From NCBI GenBank assembly GCA_964592235.1, contig CAZQCF010000011.1:35870-99869 (forward strand): 64,000 nt of DNA. Direction: 5' to 3'. This DNA is from PLA3 sp964592235. GTDB lineage: Bacteria > Planctomycetota > Phycisphaerae > UBA1845 > UTPLA1. Positions within the stretch are counted from its first letter, which is position 1, and the number at the start of each line of letters is the position of its first letter. Positions 55,985 to 64,000 of this stretch are shown here, in pieces. A program made the position numbers and the translations under genes. Under the pieces are notes generated by a model, which did no database searches, was not told the DNA's origin, and saw only the letters and a program-made list of their open reading frames with translations.

Positions 55985-58467
55985 GTGTGGGACCGCACAA
56001 CGCATCGAAGCAGGCCGTCGAAGTTTCGCATTCCGTCGCATCGCCGACGGTCCGCGTCGCGAGGCTCGCGCGGGGATGCCCTTCGTGCATTTCGCGTTCG
56101 GCACCGGCAGGGCGACGTGTCGTGAGTGTCGCATTAATGGCATTCGCGGCGTCGGTCTTCCTGGCGTCGGCTGGTCTCTCGACGGTTCGGTCCGAGTCGC
56201 CCGGCAGCGGTTCGACGGGGGTGTTCGAGCCTCCGGCGATGCAGCCCGCGGCGAAAGTCTCCAAGCCGGTAAAGGATCGACAGATTCCAGGAAGCTGGTG
56301 CCGTTACCCCGAGGGTCGTCCCCGGGCGCCGCAGCCGCCCGAAGGCGTGCTGCGATTGCTGGGCGTGCAGGAGACGGAGCCGAACAACACGGTGGAAACG
56401 GCGCAGGTCCTTCCGCTGGGGGCGGGGCAGGGGCAGGATGTTGACCTGAACGTGACGGGGACGGCCAGCTCCGCGAGCGATGTTGACTTTTATCGCTTTA
56501 CCGCGCAAAAGGGCGACATTGTCGGCGTCGCGGTGCTGGGGGTCGGGTCGATGGATCCGGTGACGACGCTTGTTCGAGGCAGCGACGGCTCGGCGATCCT
56601 GCTCAACGATGATTTTGCGTTTCACACGTCTTATTTTCCCGAGACGGCGCCGTGGCCCGGCGGCGATCAATTCACTGATTCGGCCATGACCTACGTCGTG
56701 CCGGTGACCGGGCAGTATCTCGTGCGCGTGGCGGCCTTCAGTGCGTTGAGTACCGGTGAATATCAGCTGCGCATCCGAAGTCGAAAGCCGAACCTGCACA
56801 AGCTCGAATCGCCGGGACAGCAGATCGTTTTCCTGGACTTTGACGGCGCGACGATCAACGTCTGTGCCATCTTCGGCTGTTTCCCGCCGATCAATCCTCC
56901 GTTTCGAACGCTGTCTCCCCTGGCCAGTTTCCTCCCGAGTTGGGGTTTGAACGCCAATCAGGAATCGGCCGTAATCGACGCAATCATCGCCGTCGTCGAA
57001 GAGAACTTCGACAGCCTGCGCCTGGCGTCGCTCAACGGCAATCTCGACGCCGGCGACCCGCCGGGCAGTTTCGATGTCAAGGTGCTGAACAGCCGCGATC
57101 ACCTGGACCCGTTCGGCCAGCCAAATGTGACGCGCGTCGTTATTGGCGGCACGGTGAATGAGTTCACAATCGACACGATCGGCCTGGCGCAGTTTATCGA
57201 TCCGGGAAATTACGCGCCAGAGGATACGTCGGTCGTATTGCTGGATTATTTGAGCGAAGCGCCGGGCGGAAATCCGATCTGCTGTTCCATCAACGATCTT
57301 CCGCGGGCGCCGGGCTTCACCATGGTGCAGGCCGTGGGCGTCGTCGTCGGAAACATCGTCTCGCACGAACTCGGGCACTGCCTGGGCAACTGGCATACAA
57401 CCGTGCAGAACGGCGTGACGAACATCATGGACGAGGGCGGGAACATCCTGGCGCTGGCCGGCGCGGGCGCCGATGGCGTACTGGGCACGGGCGACGACGT
57501 GGACATCGACTTCATCCCTGACACGTTCAGCACCTTCGAGGAGCTGTTCATCGGAACGAACTCAACGGATGTCAATACCGCGTTTGGTCTGGCGACCGGG
57601 GCGCTTCCGGCCGTGCCGCCGACGCTGCTCAATGTTCTGCCCCAGGTGGACAGCGACCTTGGCGAACTCGGGCCGGTTACCGTCACGTTCAGCGAACCGG
57701 TTCAGGGCGTGACGGCGGCGGCGTTGCGTGTGAACGGCATTGCGGCGTCGAGCGTGAGCGGGGCAGGCGGCGGGCCATACCTGTTCCAGGGGTTCATCGC
57801 TCCGGGCGACGGTCCGGCGGTGGTCGAACTGGCCGCCGGTCAGATTCGCGACGGCGTCGGCAACACGTTCGCGGGGGGGAATTGGCAGTACCAGATTCGT
57901 GACTGCAATGCCAACCGGGTGCTGGACACGGTGGAAATCGAAAACGGCGTGCTCGCGGATTGCAATGACAACGGCGTGCCGGATGTCTGCGAAGATGGCG
58001 TCCTGCGATCGCGGACGGTTCCCGCGGCGACGATCGCGGCCGGGCAGTCGATCCAACTGGGTGAGTTTCTCCCGTTCACCGGCGGGCAGGAGCCGATCGA
58101 GTACGAATGGGAGCTGCGCGGCAATCCGGGTGGCGAAATTGTCGACGGATTCGATCCGAACTACGGACCGTTGCCGGCCGGGACGTATGTGGTGAAGGCG
58201 ACGGCGGCCGACTCGGTGGGCTGTCGGGCGGTCGGCTTTGTCACGGTGTTTGTCCTTGGCTCGGGTGGCGACGGCGGCGAGCCGAGCGGAGATGGCAATA
58301 CGAACGGGGCGCCCAATCCGATTCCGAATAGCAACAACAATGCGATTCCGCCATGCGGGGATGGTGTGATGTGCGGTGCGACCGGCGGTGGCATGACGAT
58401 TCTGATGACGCTGCTGGGTTCGTCGCTTGGGTTGCGGGCTTTTGCGCGGCGCGGCCGACGACGGTGA
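55981..58467 (+). CDS. secreted metalloprotease-like protein with PPC and C-terminal anchor
   Basis: 828 residues. After a 60-residue basic leader and a hydrophobic segment, a PPC-type domain (about 130-245) with QETEPNNTVETAQVL and DVDFYRFTAQKGD. The peptidase core carries the zinc motif HELGHCLGNWH and a Met-turn-like NIMDEGG. Then an Ig-like domain (about 575-650), a Ca-binding DCNANRVLDTVEIENG and DCNDNGVPDVCE pair (dockerin-like), an Ig/PKD-like region, an Asn/Gly linker and a C-terminal hydrophobic helix ending RRGRRR, preceded by CGDGVMCGATGGG. Probably exported and anchored or sorted at the surface. Confidence 0.8.
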   Translation: MSVGPHNASKQAVEVSHSVASPTVRVARLARGCPSCISRSAPAGRRVVSVALMAFAASVFLASAGLSTVRSESPGSGSTGVFEPPAMQPAAKVSKPVKDRQIPGSWCRYPEGRPRAPQPPEGVLRLLGVQETEPNNTVETAQVLPLGAGQGQDVDLNVTGTASSASDVDFYRFTAQKGDIVGVAVLGVGSMDPVTTLVRGSDGSAILLNDDFAFHTSYFPETAPWPGGDQFTDSAMTYVVPVTGQYLVRVAAFSALSTGEYQLRIRSRKPNLHKLESPGQQIVFLDFDGATINVCAIFGCFPPINPPFRTLSPLASFLPSWGLNANQESAVIDAIIAVVEENFDSLRLASLNGNLDAGDPPGSFDVKVLNSRDHLDPFGQPNVTRVVIGGTVNEFTIDTIGLAQFIDPGNYAPEDTSVVLLDYLSEAPGGNPICCSINDLPRAPGFTMVQAVGVVVGNIVSHELGHCLGNWHTTVQNGVTNIMDEGGNILALAGAGADGVLGTGDDVDIDFIPDTFSTFEELFIGTNSTDVNTAFGLATGALPAVPPTLLNVLPQVDSDLGELGPVTVTFSEPVQGVTAAALRVNGIAASSVSGAGGGPYLFQGFIAPGDGPAVVELAAGQIRDGVGNTFAGGNWQYQIRDCNANRVLDTVEIENGVLADCNDNGVPDVCEDGVLRSRTVPAATIAAGQSIQLGEFLPFTGGQEPIEYEWELRGNPGGEIVDGFDPNYGPLPAGTYVVKATAADSVGCRAVGFVTVFVLGSGGDGGEPSGDGNTNGAPNPIPNSNNNAIPPCGDGVMCGATGGGMTILMTLLGSSLGLRAFARRGRRR

Positions 58468-58551
58468 ATCGTCCGTCAGAGCGTTCGACGGGCGCTGTGA
58501 TCGATCGCGCGGTGGTTGATCGCGGGACGGCGCGGTAAAACATCGGGCACC

Positions 58552-58941
58552 ATGAAAGACGGACTGGTACCCGGCATCCAGCGCGAAGTGAGCTTTGTCG
58601 TCGAAGACTCGATGTCGCCAATCTTCGAGGGTCGGCAGGTGCATCGCGTTTGCGCGACGTGGACCCTTGTTCATTACATGGAACTGGCCGGCCGACTGGT
58701 ACTGATCGACTTCCTGGACGATGGGGAAGAGGGCGTTGGCAGTCACGTTTCGTGCGATCATCTCGCTCCCGCGCCGGTCGGCAGCACCGTGCGGGTCGAG
58801 GCAACCGTTCGGGACGTGACGGATCGGGAGCTGGTCTGCGACGTGGTTGCGATGCGGGACACACACGTCGTGGCGACCGGTCGCACGGTGCAGAAGGTCT
58901 TTCCCAGCGCGGTCCTCAAGCGTATCCTTCACGAAACCTGA
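58552..58941 (+). CDS. FlK-like hotdog thioesterase
   Basis: 129 residues. Hotdog fold with VCATWTLVHYMELAGRLVLI, EEGVGSHVSCDHLAPAPVG and RVEATVRDVTDRELVCDVVA. This order is that of the fluoroacetyl-CoA thioesterase-like family, which hydrolyses acyl-CoA; the actual acyl group is unknown. ATG 58552 follows GGGCACC; a 12-codon extension is possible. Confidence 0.8.
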   Translation: MKDGLVPGIQREVSFVVEDSMSPIFEGRQVHRVCATWTLVHYMELAGRLVLIDFLDDGEEGVGSHVSCDHLAPAPVGSTVRVEATVRDVTDRELVCDVVAMRDTHVVATGRTVQKVFPSAVLKRILHET

Positions 58942-59013
58942 CGGCCTTGCTGCCGGCACGCAGTTTGTCGCGGCGCGCGGGTCGCATCATCCGACACGAG
59001 GAGGCAACTAATC

Positions 59014-59322
59014 ATGGTGAAGCTGGTCGCGGTATATCGAAAAGTCGAGGATCCTGCGGCGTTCGACAAGCACTATTTCGAGACGCACCTCCCGCTGGCG
59101 AAGAAAATGCCGGGTCTGATTCGCACCGAACTGGAGCGCGGCCGCGGCACGCCCAATCCGGAATGGGAGCCGCCACACCTTGCGGCGCATATGTATTTCA
59201 AGGACATGGACGCGCTGAAGGCGGCGCTGGCGTCGCCGGAGGGCAAGGCGGCCGGGAAGGATCTGATGAGCTTCGCAGGCAAGTATGTTCGGATGTTCTT
59301 CACGGAAGTGGTTGAGGCCTGA
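59014..59322 (+). CDS. EthD family protein
   Basis: 102 residues. MVKLVAVYRKVEDPAAFDKH then HLPLAKKMPGLIRTEL and a ferredoxin-like dimeric alpha-beta barrel, as in EthD, found beside ether-degradation genes but widespread. Substrate not known. GAGGAGG upstream of the ATG gives a strong ribosome site. Confidence 0.85.
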   Translation: MVKLVAVYRKVEDPAAFDKHYFETHLPLAKKMPGLIRTELERGRGTPNPEWEPPHLAAHMYFKDMDALKAALASPEGKAAGKDLMSFAGKYVRMFFTEVVEA

Positions 59323-59372
59323 ACCGGCGCGGTGTCACGGCTTTGAGCGAGTCAGCGCCTTCGCGGCAGCCT

Positions 59373-60032
59373 ATGCGACGGACCGCCCTGATCATTGTCA
59401 TTGCCCTGGCCGCGTGCGCGCTCGTGTATGTGCCGCTGCGGTGTCACTCTCTGCGCGACGGGCCGCCGGAGCATGCGATGCTGGAAGCCGGGCGGGTCTG
59501 TCCCGCGGACGTACTCGCGAAGCTGAATGAGGCGGGCTGGAGCGAGCGCGTCGGCGAGGACCTGGCCCTGTGGGTGAGCGCGGGCCGTCAGCGGCTCGTG
59601 GGGCTGCGCGGCGACCGAATCGAATTCGTATACGTCTGCTCAACGGCGGCGCGGGGGCTGGGCGGCCGGGAGAATTCCTTTCAAACGCCGCTGGGCTGGC
59701 ACGCGATTGATGAAAAAATCGGCGCGGGCCAGCCGTGGGGGACGATCTTTATCGAGCGCAAGCCGGTGGGAAAGGCATGGTCGCCCGATCAGCCGACGGA
59801 AAAGGATTACGTCCTGTCGCGCATTCTCTGGCTGCGCGGGTTGGAGCCGGGCGTGAATCAGGGCAAAGGCTTCGACTCGCACGATCGATATATCTACATC
59901 CACGGAACGCCGGCCGAGGGCAAGCTGGGCACGCCGGCCTCGATGGGGTGCATTCGACTGTCGAATGACGACGTGATCGAACTGTTCGACCGCGTGCCAA
60001 GCGGGACGAAGCTGCTGGTTACGGAGTGGTAA
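59373..60032 (+). CDS. L,D-transpeptidase (YkuD domain)
   Basis: About 219 residues. N-terminal signal anchor (MRRTALIIVIALAACALVYV) then the YkuD domain (about 75-218) with HGTPAEGKLGTPASMGCIRL, the catalytic His/Ser-x-GC-x-R motif. Forms 3-3 peptidoglycan cross-links or attaches proteins to peptidoglycan. A TTG at 59343 ten codons upstream is the alternative start. Peptidoglycan in planctomycetes is present in several lineages. Confidence 0.85.
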   Translation: MRRTALIIVIALAACALVYVPLRCHSLRDGPPEHAMLEAGRVCPADVLAKLNEAGWSERVGEDLALWVSAGRQRLVGLRGDRIEFVYVCSTAARGLGGRENSFQTPLGWHAIDEKIGAGQPWGTIFIERKPVGKAWSPDQPTEKDYVLSRILWLRGLEPGVNQGKGFDSHDRYIYIHGTPAEGKLGTPASMGCIRLSNDDVIELFDRVPSGTKLLVTEW

Positions 60033-60042
60033 TGGAATGCGG

Positions 60043-60090
60043 AATGGAATCCCATTCCGTGCGACAACCTGACGGATTGCAATCCGTCGG
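60043..60090. repeat. convergent-gene spacer with two palindromes
   Basis: GGAATGG-AAT-CCCATTCC (60043-60060 region) and GACGGATTGCAATCCGTC (60071-60088, copy 2 of the palindrome at 43235) lie between the convergent transpeptidase and citrate synthase genes and may act as bidirectional transcript ends. Confidence 0.55.
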
Positions 60091-60104
60091 CTTCAACATG
60101 CTGA

Positions 60105-61304
60105 TTAGCGCTGCTCGATCGGCACGTAGGTCGCTTCCATCGGGCCTTCGTACACGGCGCGCGGGCGGAAGATGCGATTTTCCGGCAGGTATTCCAGCAC
60201 GCGGGCCACCCAGCCGGCCGTGCGCGAGACGGCGAAGATCACCGGGAAGAGCGGCGGGGGGAAGCCGATGGCCTGATAGACGAGGCCGGAATAGAAATCG
60301 ACATTCGGAAAGATCGGCTTGCCGGCGGCCTGCATGGCGGTGCACACGGCCTCCTCGACAGCGACGGCCGTGTCGAACACCTGCGCCATGCCGCGATCGT
60401 GGCACAGTTTTTCCGCGTAGGTTTTCAGCACGCGGGCGCGCGGGTCGTAGGCCTTGTAAACGCGGTGGCCGAAGCCGATGATCTTCTCGCCCTTGGCCAT
60501 TTTTGCCGCGACCCAATCCTTCGCCTTGGCCGGGCCTCCGATGTGTTCGAGGTCGTCCAGGGCGGCTTCGTTTGCCCCGCCATGCAGCGGACCGCGCAGC
60601 GAGCCGATGGCCGCGGCTATGGTGGAATACATGTCCGCCAGGCAGCTGTGCACGACCATGGAGGTGAACGTCGATGCGTTCATGCCGTGATCGGCTTGCA
60701 GGATCAGCGTCACGTCAATGACCTGTTCAGTGACGGGGTCGGGCTTCTCGCCGTACATCATGTACAGGTAATTCGCAGTGAACGACAGCTTCGGATCGGG
60801 CTGGATCGGTTGCAGGCCCTGTCGGACTCGAGCGATGGCCGACGCCGCCGTGCGCAGCCGGCTCAAGATGCGAATGCCGACCGCCACCTCGCCCGCCAAG
60901 CCGTCGGCCGGATTGGAAACAAATTCGGTGATCTTGCGCCCGGCCGGATCGTGGCACCCCAGCGCGGCGATGACCGTCTGGAGCATATTCATCGGGTGGG
61001 CGTCGCGCGGCATGGCGGCGATCATCTGCATCACGGAGTCGGGAAGCCTGGCCTCGGCGTTGAGCAGGGCGTCAAACGCCTCCAGCTCTTTGCGCGTCGG
61101 CAGCCTGCCGTGGATCAGCAGAAACGCGACTTCCTCGTAGTTGCTGTGCTTGCACAGGTCTTCGATCGAGTAGCCGCGATAGATCAGCCGGCCTTTTTCG
61201 CCATCGACGAAACCGACTTTGGTGACGTTGGTGATGGCTCCTTCCAGGCCGCGGCCCAGGTCAATCTTGACGGGAAATTCGATTCGTCCGACGTAGTTCG
61301 CCAT
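60105..61304 (-). CDS. gltA: citrate synthase
   Basis: 399 residues. Condenses oxaloacetate and acetyl-CoA. GRLIYRGYSIEDLCKHS, MHPMNMLQT-type segment DAHPMNMLQT, ADHGMNASTF (catalytic His), GSLRGPLHGGANEAAL (His), GFGHRVYKAYDPRA (Arg) and VIFAVSRTAGWVAR are all present. The type with ADHGMNASTF is the shorter, Gram-positive/archaeal-like form rather than the E. coli allosteric one. MANYVG start follows a leader of about 80 bases from the promoter at 61391. Confidence 0.95.
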   Translation of the reverse strand: MANYVGRIEFPVKIDLGRGLEGAITNVTKVGFVDGEKGRLIYRGYSIEDLCKHSNYEEVAFLLIHGRLPTRKELEAFDALLNAEARLPDSVMQMIAAMPRDAHPMNMLQTVIAALGCHDPAGRKITEFVSNPADGLAGEVAVGIRILSRLRTAASAIARVRQGLQPIQPDPKLSFTANYLYMMYGEKPDPVTEQVIDVTLILQADHGMNASTFTSMVVHSCLADMYSTIAAAIGSLRGPLHGGANEAALDDLEHIGGPAKAKDWVAAKMAKGEKIIGFGHRVYKAYDPRARVLKTYAEKLCHDRGMAQVFDTAVAVEEAVCTAMQAAGKPIFPNVDFYSGLVYQAIGFPPPLFPVIFAVSRTAGWVARVLEYLPENRIFRPRAVYEGPMEATYVPIEQR

Positions 61305-61390
61305 GATGCGTGCCTTGTGGTGTGTGGGGTGTCAGATTCGTGTTGCCTGCCTGCCGTGGTGTGAGTCCGACGATTCTTGTTGACAGCGGA

Positions 61391-61419
61391 AGTATAGGGC
61401 AAATACGGGACCTTGTGAA
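61391..61419 (-). promoter_or_regulatory. sigma-70-like promoter of citrate synthase
   Basis: On the minus strand TTCACA (61414-61419), 17-base spacer, TATACT (61391-61396). A plus-strand TTGACA (61380-61385) overlaps but has no good -10 at 17 bases. Confidence 0.55.
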
Positions 61420-61558
61420 CGCAAGCGCCCGCCGCCGCCATGGTTGGAATCGGCTCGCCGGGCCGTTACGATTGCAAACTTTCCGCGGGCGGCGAACCGG
61501 GCGATTGCGGCTGGTCGGCGTTATCGGATAGGGACTCAACCACACGGAGCCACACACC

Positions 61559-62734
61559 ATGAAGGTCCATGAATATCAGGCGCGACAACTGCTTCTCAAG
61601 GCCGGCGCACCCGTCCCCAAGTTCGAAGTCATTGACCAGCCCTCGCAGGCCGCCGCAGCCATCAAGGCCCTGGGTGGGGGGAATCTCGTGGTGAAGGCGC
61701 AGGTTCACGCAGGCGGGCGCGGCAAGGCCGGCTACGTGGTGCTGTCCGACAACCCCGCCGACATCGAGCAGCATTGCAAGCGCATGCTGACCGTGCCGAT
61801 GGTCTCGAAGCAGACCGGGCCGCAGGGCATCGCCGTGCGCAAGGTGCTGCTCGCGCCGGCCGTGGAGATCGACAAAGAGTACTACGTCGGCATGGTGGTG
61901 GATCGGGCGAAGAACTGCCCGGTGATGATGGTCTCGCGCGAGGGCGGCGTGGAGATCGAGGAAGTCGCGGCGAAGAATCCCGACGCGATCATCAAGGAGT
62001 GGCTGCACCCGCACCTGGGCCTGCAACCGTTCCAGGTGCGGCGATTGTGCGACGCGCTGGGGCTGACCGGCGATCATGCCAAGCAAGCCGGCGCGACGAT
62101 GGCGGCGCTGGCGAAGCTGTTCGTGCAATACGATTGCAGCCTTGCGGAGATCAACCCGCTGGTGCTGACCAAAGGTGTGGGGAGCACACCGGGCCAGATC
62201 ATGGCCATCGACGCGAAGTTTAACTTCGACGACAACGCGCTGTTTCGCCATCCTGATTTGCAGGAGATGTTCGACCCGACCGAGGAAAACCCCAACGAGC
62301 TGCGGGCGCAGAAGTTCAACTTGAGCTACATCGCGCTGGACGGCAACATCGGATGCCTCGTGAACGGGGCCGGCCTGGCGATGAGCACGATGGACATTAT
62401 CAAGTTGCACGGCGGTGAGCCGGCGAACTTTCTCGACGTCGGAGGGTCGGTCACGCCCGAGGGGGCCGTCGAGGCGTTTCGGATCATTCTCGCCGACCCG
62501 AAGGTGAAGGGCATCCTGGTGAACATCTTCGGCGGCATCGCCAAGTGCGACGTGATCGCCGAGGCGCTGATCCACGCGGCCAGGGAAGTGGGCTTCAAGA
62601 TTCCCGTCGTCGTGCGGCTGGAAGGCACGAACGTGGAACGCGCGCGAAAGCTGCTGGCCGAGGCAAACCTGCCGCAGTTGATCCCCGCGGCGGATCTGAC
62701 GGACGCGGCGAAGAAGGCGTGCGCCGCGGTTTGA
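61559..62734 (+). CDS. sucC: succinate-CoA ligase beta subunit
   Basis: 391 residues. ATP-grasp subunit of the TCA enzyme converting succinyl-CoA to succinate with ATP/GTP. MKVHEYQARQLL, VVKAQVHAGGRGKAGYV, LAEINPLVLT, ALDGNIGCLVNGAGLAMSTMD, LDVGGSVTPEGA and GGIAKCDVIAEA are intact. The alpha subunit (sucD) is not the next gene; an AT-rich unrelated gene follows five bases later. sucD must be elsewhere. Confidence 0.95.
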   Translation: MKVHEYQARQLLLKAGAPVPKFEVIDQPSQAAAAIKALGGGNLVVKAQVHAGGRGKAGYVVLSDNPADIEQHCKRMLTVPMVSKQTGPQGIAVRKVLLAPAVEIDKEYYVGMVVDRAKNCPVMMVSREGGVEIEEVAAKNPDAIIKEWLHPHLGLQPFQVRRLCDALGLTGDHAKQAGATMAALAKLFVQYDCSLAEINPLVLTKGVGSTPGQIMAIDAKFNFDDNALFRHPDLQEMFDPTEENPNELRAQKFNLSYIALDGNIGCLVNGAGLAMSTMDIIKLHGGEPANFLDVGGSVTPEGAVEAFRIILADPKVKGILVNIFGGIAKCDVIAEALIHAAREVGFKIPVVVRLEGTNVERARKLLAEANLPQLIPAADLTDAAKKACAAV

Positions 62735-62739
62735 GCATC

Positions 62740-63234
62740 ATGGCAGAGCATGATCGAAAGAGCGGCCGTGGTTCAACCAAGAGGAAACGGCGACGAGCGA
62801 ATGTACCAGAAGAGATCATTGTCAAGTTCAGCTATTTCATCGATGGAACCGCCCAAAAATATTTTCCCGTCTTTGAGCTGCTAATGCTCGCGGATGAACA
62901 AGGGTACAAGTCGTTGAGTCGATATTTTGCACGTCGGGCTCGTCGCGCGCGGGAATGGACCCGAAAGAAGTACACTCACGACGATCACGATCACCTGTCT
63001 TGGTCCAGTCAATTGAGCGACCGAATGGAAATCAGGACGGATTGCCTCACGAAGTTCAATCGGAAAGAGTTGCTTAAGAGATACGGCATTTCCGCTTCCA
63101 GTCGGCGAATAGGTTCGATGGCCGGCCACCTTCGCGCGTTAGCCTCCGAAGCCGAGAAGCAGGCAGCGAACGAACAACGCTTCATGAAGAAAAACGGGCA
63201 GCAAGCGCAGATGAGAAAAGGAAAAGCCACCTAG
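62740..63234 (+). CDS. hypothetical protein (AT-rich, possibly foreign)
   Basis: 164 residues, highly basic at the N-terminus (DRKSGRGSTKRKRRRAN) and throughout (ARRARRAREWTRKKY). No domain recognised. GC is about 50 % where counted (30 of 60 in 62881-62940), clearly below sucC, so it may be a recent arrival. It begins five bases after sucC stop, so it could be translated by coupling. Followed by the REP-like cluster. Confidence 0.55.
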   Translation: MAEHDRKSGRGSTKRKRRRANVPEEIIVKFSYFIDGTAQKYFPVFELLMLADEQGYKSLSRYFARRARRAREWTRKKYTHDDHDHLSWSSQLSDRMEIRTDCLTKFNRKELLKRYGISASSRRIGSMAGHLRALASEAEKQAANEQRFMKKNGQQAQMRKGKAT

Positions 63235-63576
63235 TTCGGTCCATCGCTCCGACGATTGATCTTATCAAAATATGCCAGTGGTAATTTTTCGCCCCGAGGG
63301 GGCGATTGAATGTAGCCACGGGCGTCAGCCCGTGGAAGGAAGAACACGCCGATTTGGTATCCGCCCCGGCAGGGGCGGCTGAATGAGACGCGCGTCAATG
63401 TATGTCCGACGCAACGGTTCAGGGGCCGAGAATTCAGTCGCCCCCTCGGGGCTAAGAGATATGTTGGGAGATCGATTTCCACGGGCTGGCGCCCGTGGCT
63501 ACCGTCAGCGTCCCCGTTGGGGCCCAAGGGTACCGATGAAATTACGGGAAACAATGCGCTGACATTGTCGAGACTG
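63235..63576. repeat. REP-like cluster of GC palindromes
   Basis: Gene-free. At least five palindromes: CGCCCCGAGGGGGCG (63290-63304), CCACGGGCGTCAGCCCGTGG (63316-63335), CCGCCCCGGCAGGGGCGG (63361-63378), CGCCCCCTCGGGGC (63439-63452) and CCACGGGCTGGCGCCCGTGG (63479-63498). The first two recur in inverted order and orientation as the last two, so the block is an inverted pair typical of bacterial interspersed mosaic elements. Confidence 0.8.
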
Positions 63577-63831
63577 TTACGGAAGCCATCGCCCGGCCAG
63601 CACACCGTCGATGGTCAGGTCCTCATCCAGTTCTTCCCATCGCAGCGCGCGGCCGCGGGCTTCGATTTGAACGGCGCGGAGTTGTTCGTCCGTGGCGTCG
63701 CGCAGGCGGCGAAAGCGATCGGCCGGAAACGCAATCTCGCGGCCGTCGTCCAATTCGACATGAACCTTGCGACCGTCGATCCACGCGCGAACAGCCTTGG
63801 CGCTCCCGATACTGCTAGTCGAAGTATTCAT
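63577..63831 (-). CDS. DUF2442 domain protein
   Basis: 84 residues. AWIDGRKVHVELDDGREIAF then RRLRDATDEQLRAVQ and LRWEELDEDLTIDGVLAGR is the DUF2442 signature ('v..L.DGR.i..P......L..At..qr......g..i.W..LDEDi.v..lL.g'). DUF2442 genes are usually paired with DUF4160 genes as small toxin-antitoxin-like cassettes. Here the ATG overlaps the end of a short DUF4160 remnant. GC similar to neighbours. Confidence 0.8.
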   Translation of the reverse strand: MNTSTSSIGSAKAVRAWIDGRKVHVELDDGREIAFPADRFRRLRDATDEQLRAVQIEARGRALRWEELDEDLTIDGVLAGRWLP

Positions 63832-63904
63832 GCCACTTCCTCAAGAAATCGTCGCGGTTCTCTGCAATGGCATCGCGTAAGCGGGTTAGCTCGTGATCCC
63901 GCAT
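63815..63904 (-). pseudogene. truncated DUF4160 remnant
   Basis: 29 codons from ATG 63904 to TAG, giving MRDHELTRLRDAIAEN and ending FLRKWHEYFD, the last part of a DUF4160 protein. In frame, NPIEVAYNDG just upstream fits the family too, but a TAA at 63938-63940 stops it; the N-terminal two-thirds of the domain are absent. The stop overlaps the DUF2442 start by 17 bases, the normal order of a DUF4160-DUF2442 pair. Confidence 0.6.
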
Positions 63905-64000
63905 ACCATCATTATACGCGACTTCGATCGGATTCAGTTAGAATTTGTGTATAGTTCGCAGTTCCTTGGAATCTCATTGTGAGAGGCTTTGACTGGATTT

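Noticed and set aside
61380..61409. Plus-strand TTGACA as promoter for sucC
   Set aside because: A perfect -35 box but no acceptable -10 at 16-18 bases; the overlapping minus-strand promoter for citrate synthase is better.

Overview
This 64 kb window is a high-GC (roughly 60-65 %) bacterial chromosome segment that looks like Planctomycetota, probably a Phycisphaerae-like or related uncultivated lineage. The reasons are a Kdo synthase (Gram-negative type envelope), a bactofilin with an N-terminal zinc ribbon, a zinc-ribbon Ser/Thr kinase, a TPR/YggX-type fusion, a secreted protein ending in DCNxN..PDxCE-type repeats, K+-dependent membrane pyrophosphatase, and many lineage-restricted lipoproteins and small membrane proteins. 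The assignment is an inference from gene content; there is no rRNA in the window. I see no prophage, insertion sequence, CRISPR array or complete defence island; most of the window is housekeeping chromosome with small accessory patches.

Layout. 1-2.4 kb: end of a DUF4340 gene, a membrane protein and a bactofilin. 2.8-10 kb: folC, then a minus-strand run yidC, metallophosphoesterase, Trm112-like protein, kdsA and a histidine phosphatase. 10-15.6 kb: secreted SH3 protein, GYF/TM2 protein, secreted protein, proline dehydrogenase, lipoprotein. 15.8-25.4 kb: a B12-binding-fold protein, a zinc dehydrogenase, pgeF, a divergent QueC-family protein, argS with an atypical internal segment, rsfS and hppA. 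25.4-26.2 kb is gene-free with structured repeats. 26.2-28.5 kb: secreted FlgT_N-like protein and a nucleotidyltransferase-GNAT fusion. 28.7-34.3 kb: a MacAB-like efflux operon (YIP1-like protein, adaptor, ATPase, two permeases). 34.4-43.3 kb: epimerase, Ser/Thr kinase, pilT, miaB with a TPR protein, a PrcB-like lipoprotein, glycosyltransferase. 43.3-46.2 kb: TPR-YggX fusion and two AT-rich tandem paralogous membrane proteins. 46.4-52.8 kb: aldehyde dehydrogenase, tmRNA, AraC regulator, a phosphohexomutase homologue without its catalytic motif, a phosphatase-like lipoprotein. 52.9-64 kb: nadE, a secreted metalloprotease pair, thioesterase, EthD, L,D-transpeptidase, citrate synthase, sucC, an AT-rich orphan, a REP-like cluster and a DUF2442 gene overlapping a truncated DUF4160 remnant.

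How the genes work together: citrate synthase and SucC serve the TCA cycle; HppA conserves pyrophosphate energy as an ion gradient; ArgS, RsfS, MiaB and tmRNA serve translation; KdsA, YidC, L,D-transpeptidase and the MacAB-like system serve the envelope. Several promoters fit the sigma-70 consensus (TTGACx-N17-TATxxT), and in some genes the -10 box sits only 6-9 bases before an SD-less start codon, suggesting leaderless transcripts. The strongest candidates for undescribed biology are the QueC-family protein with rewritten active-site motifs, the phosphohexomutase pseudoenzyme with a four-Cys N-terminus, the AT-rich paralog pair, and the two-hairpin interspersed repeat.
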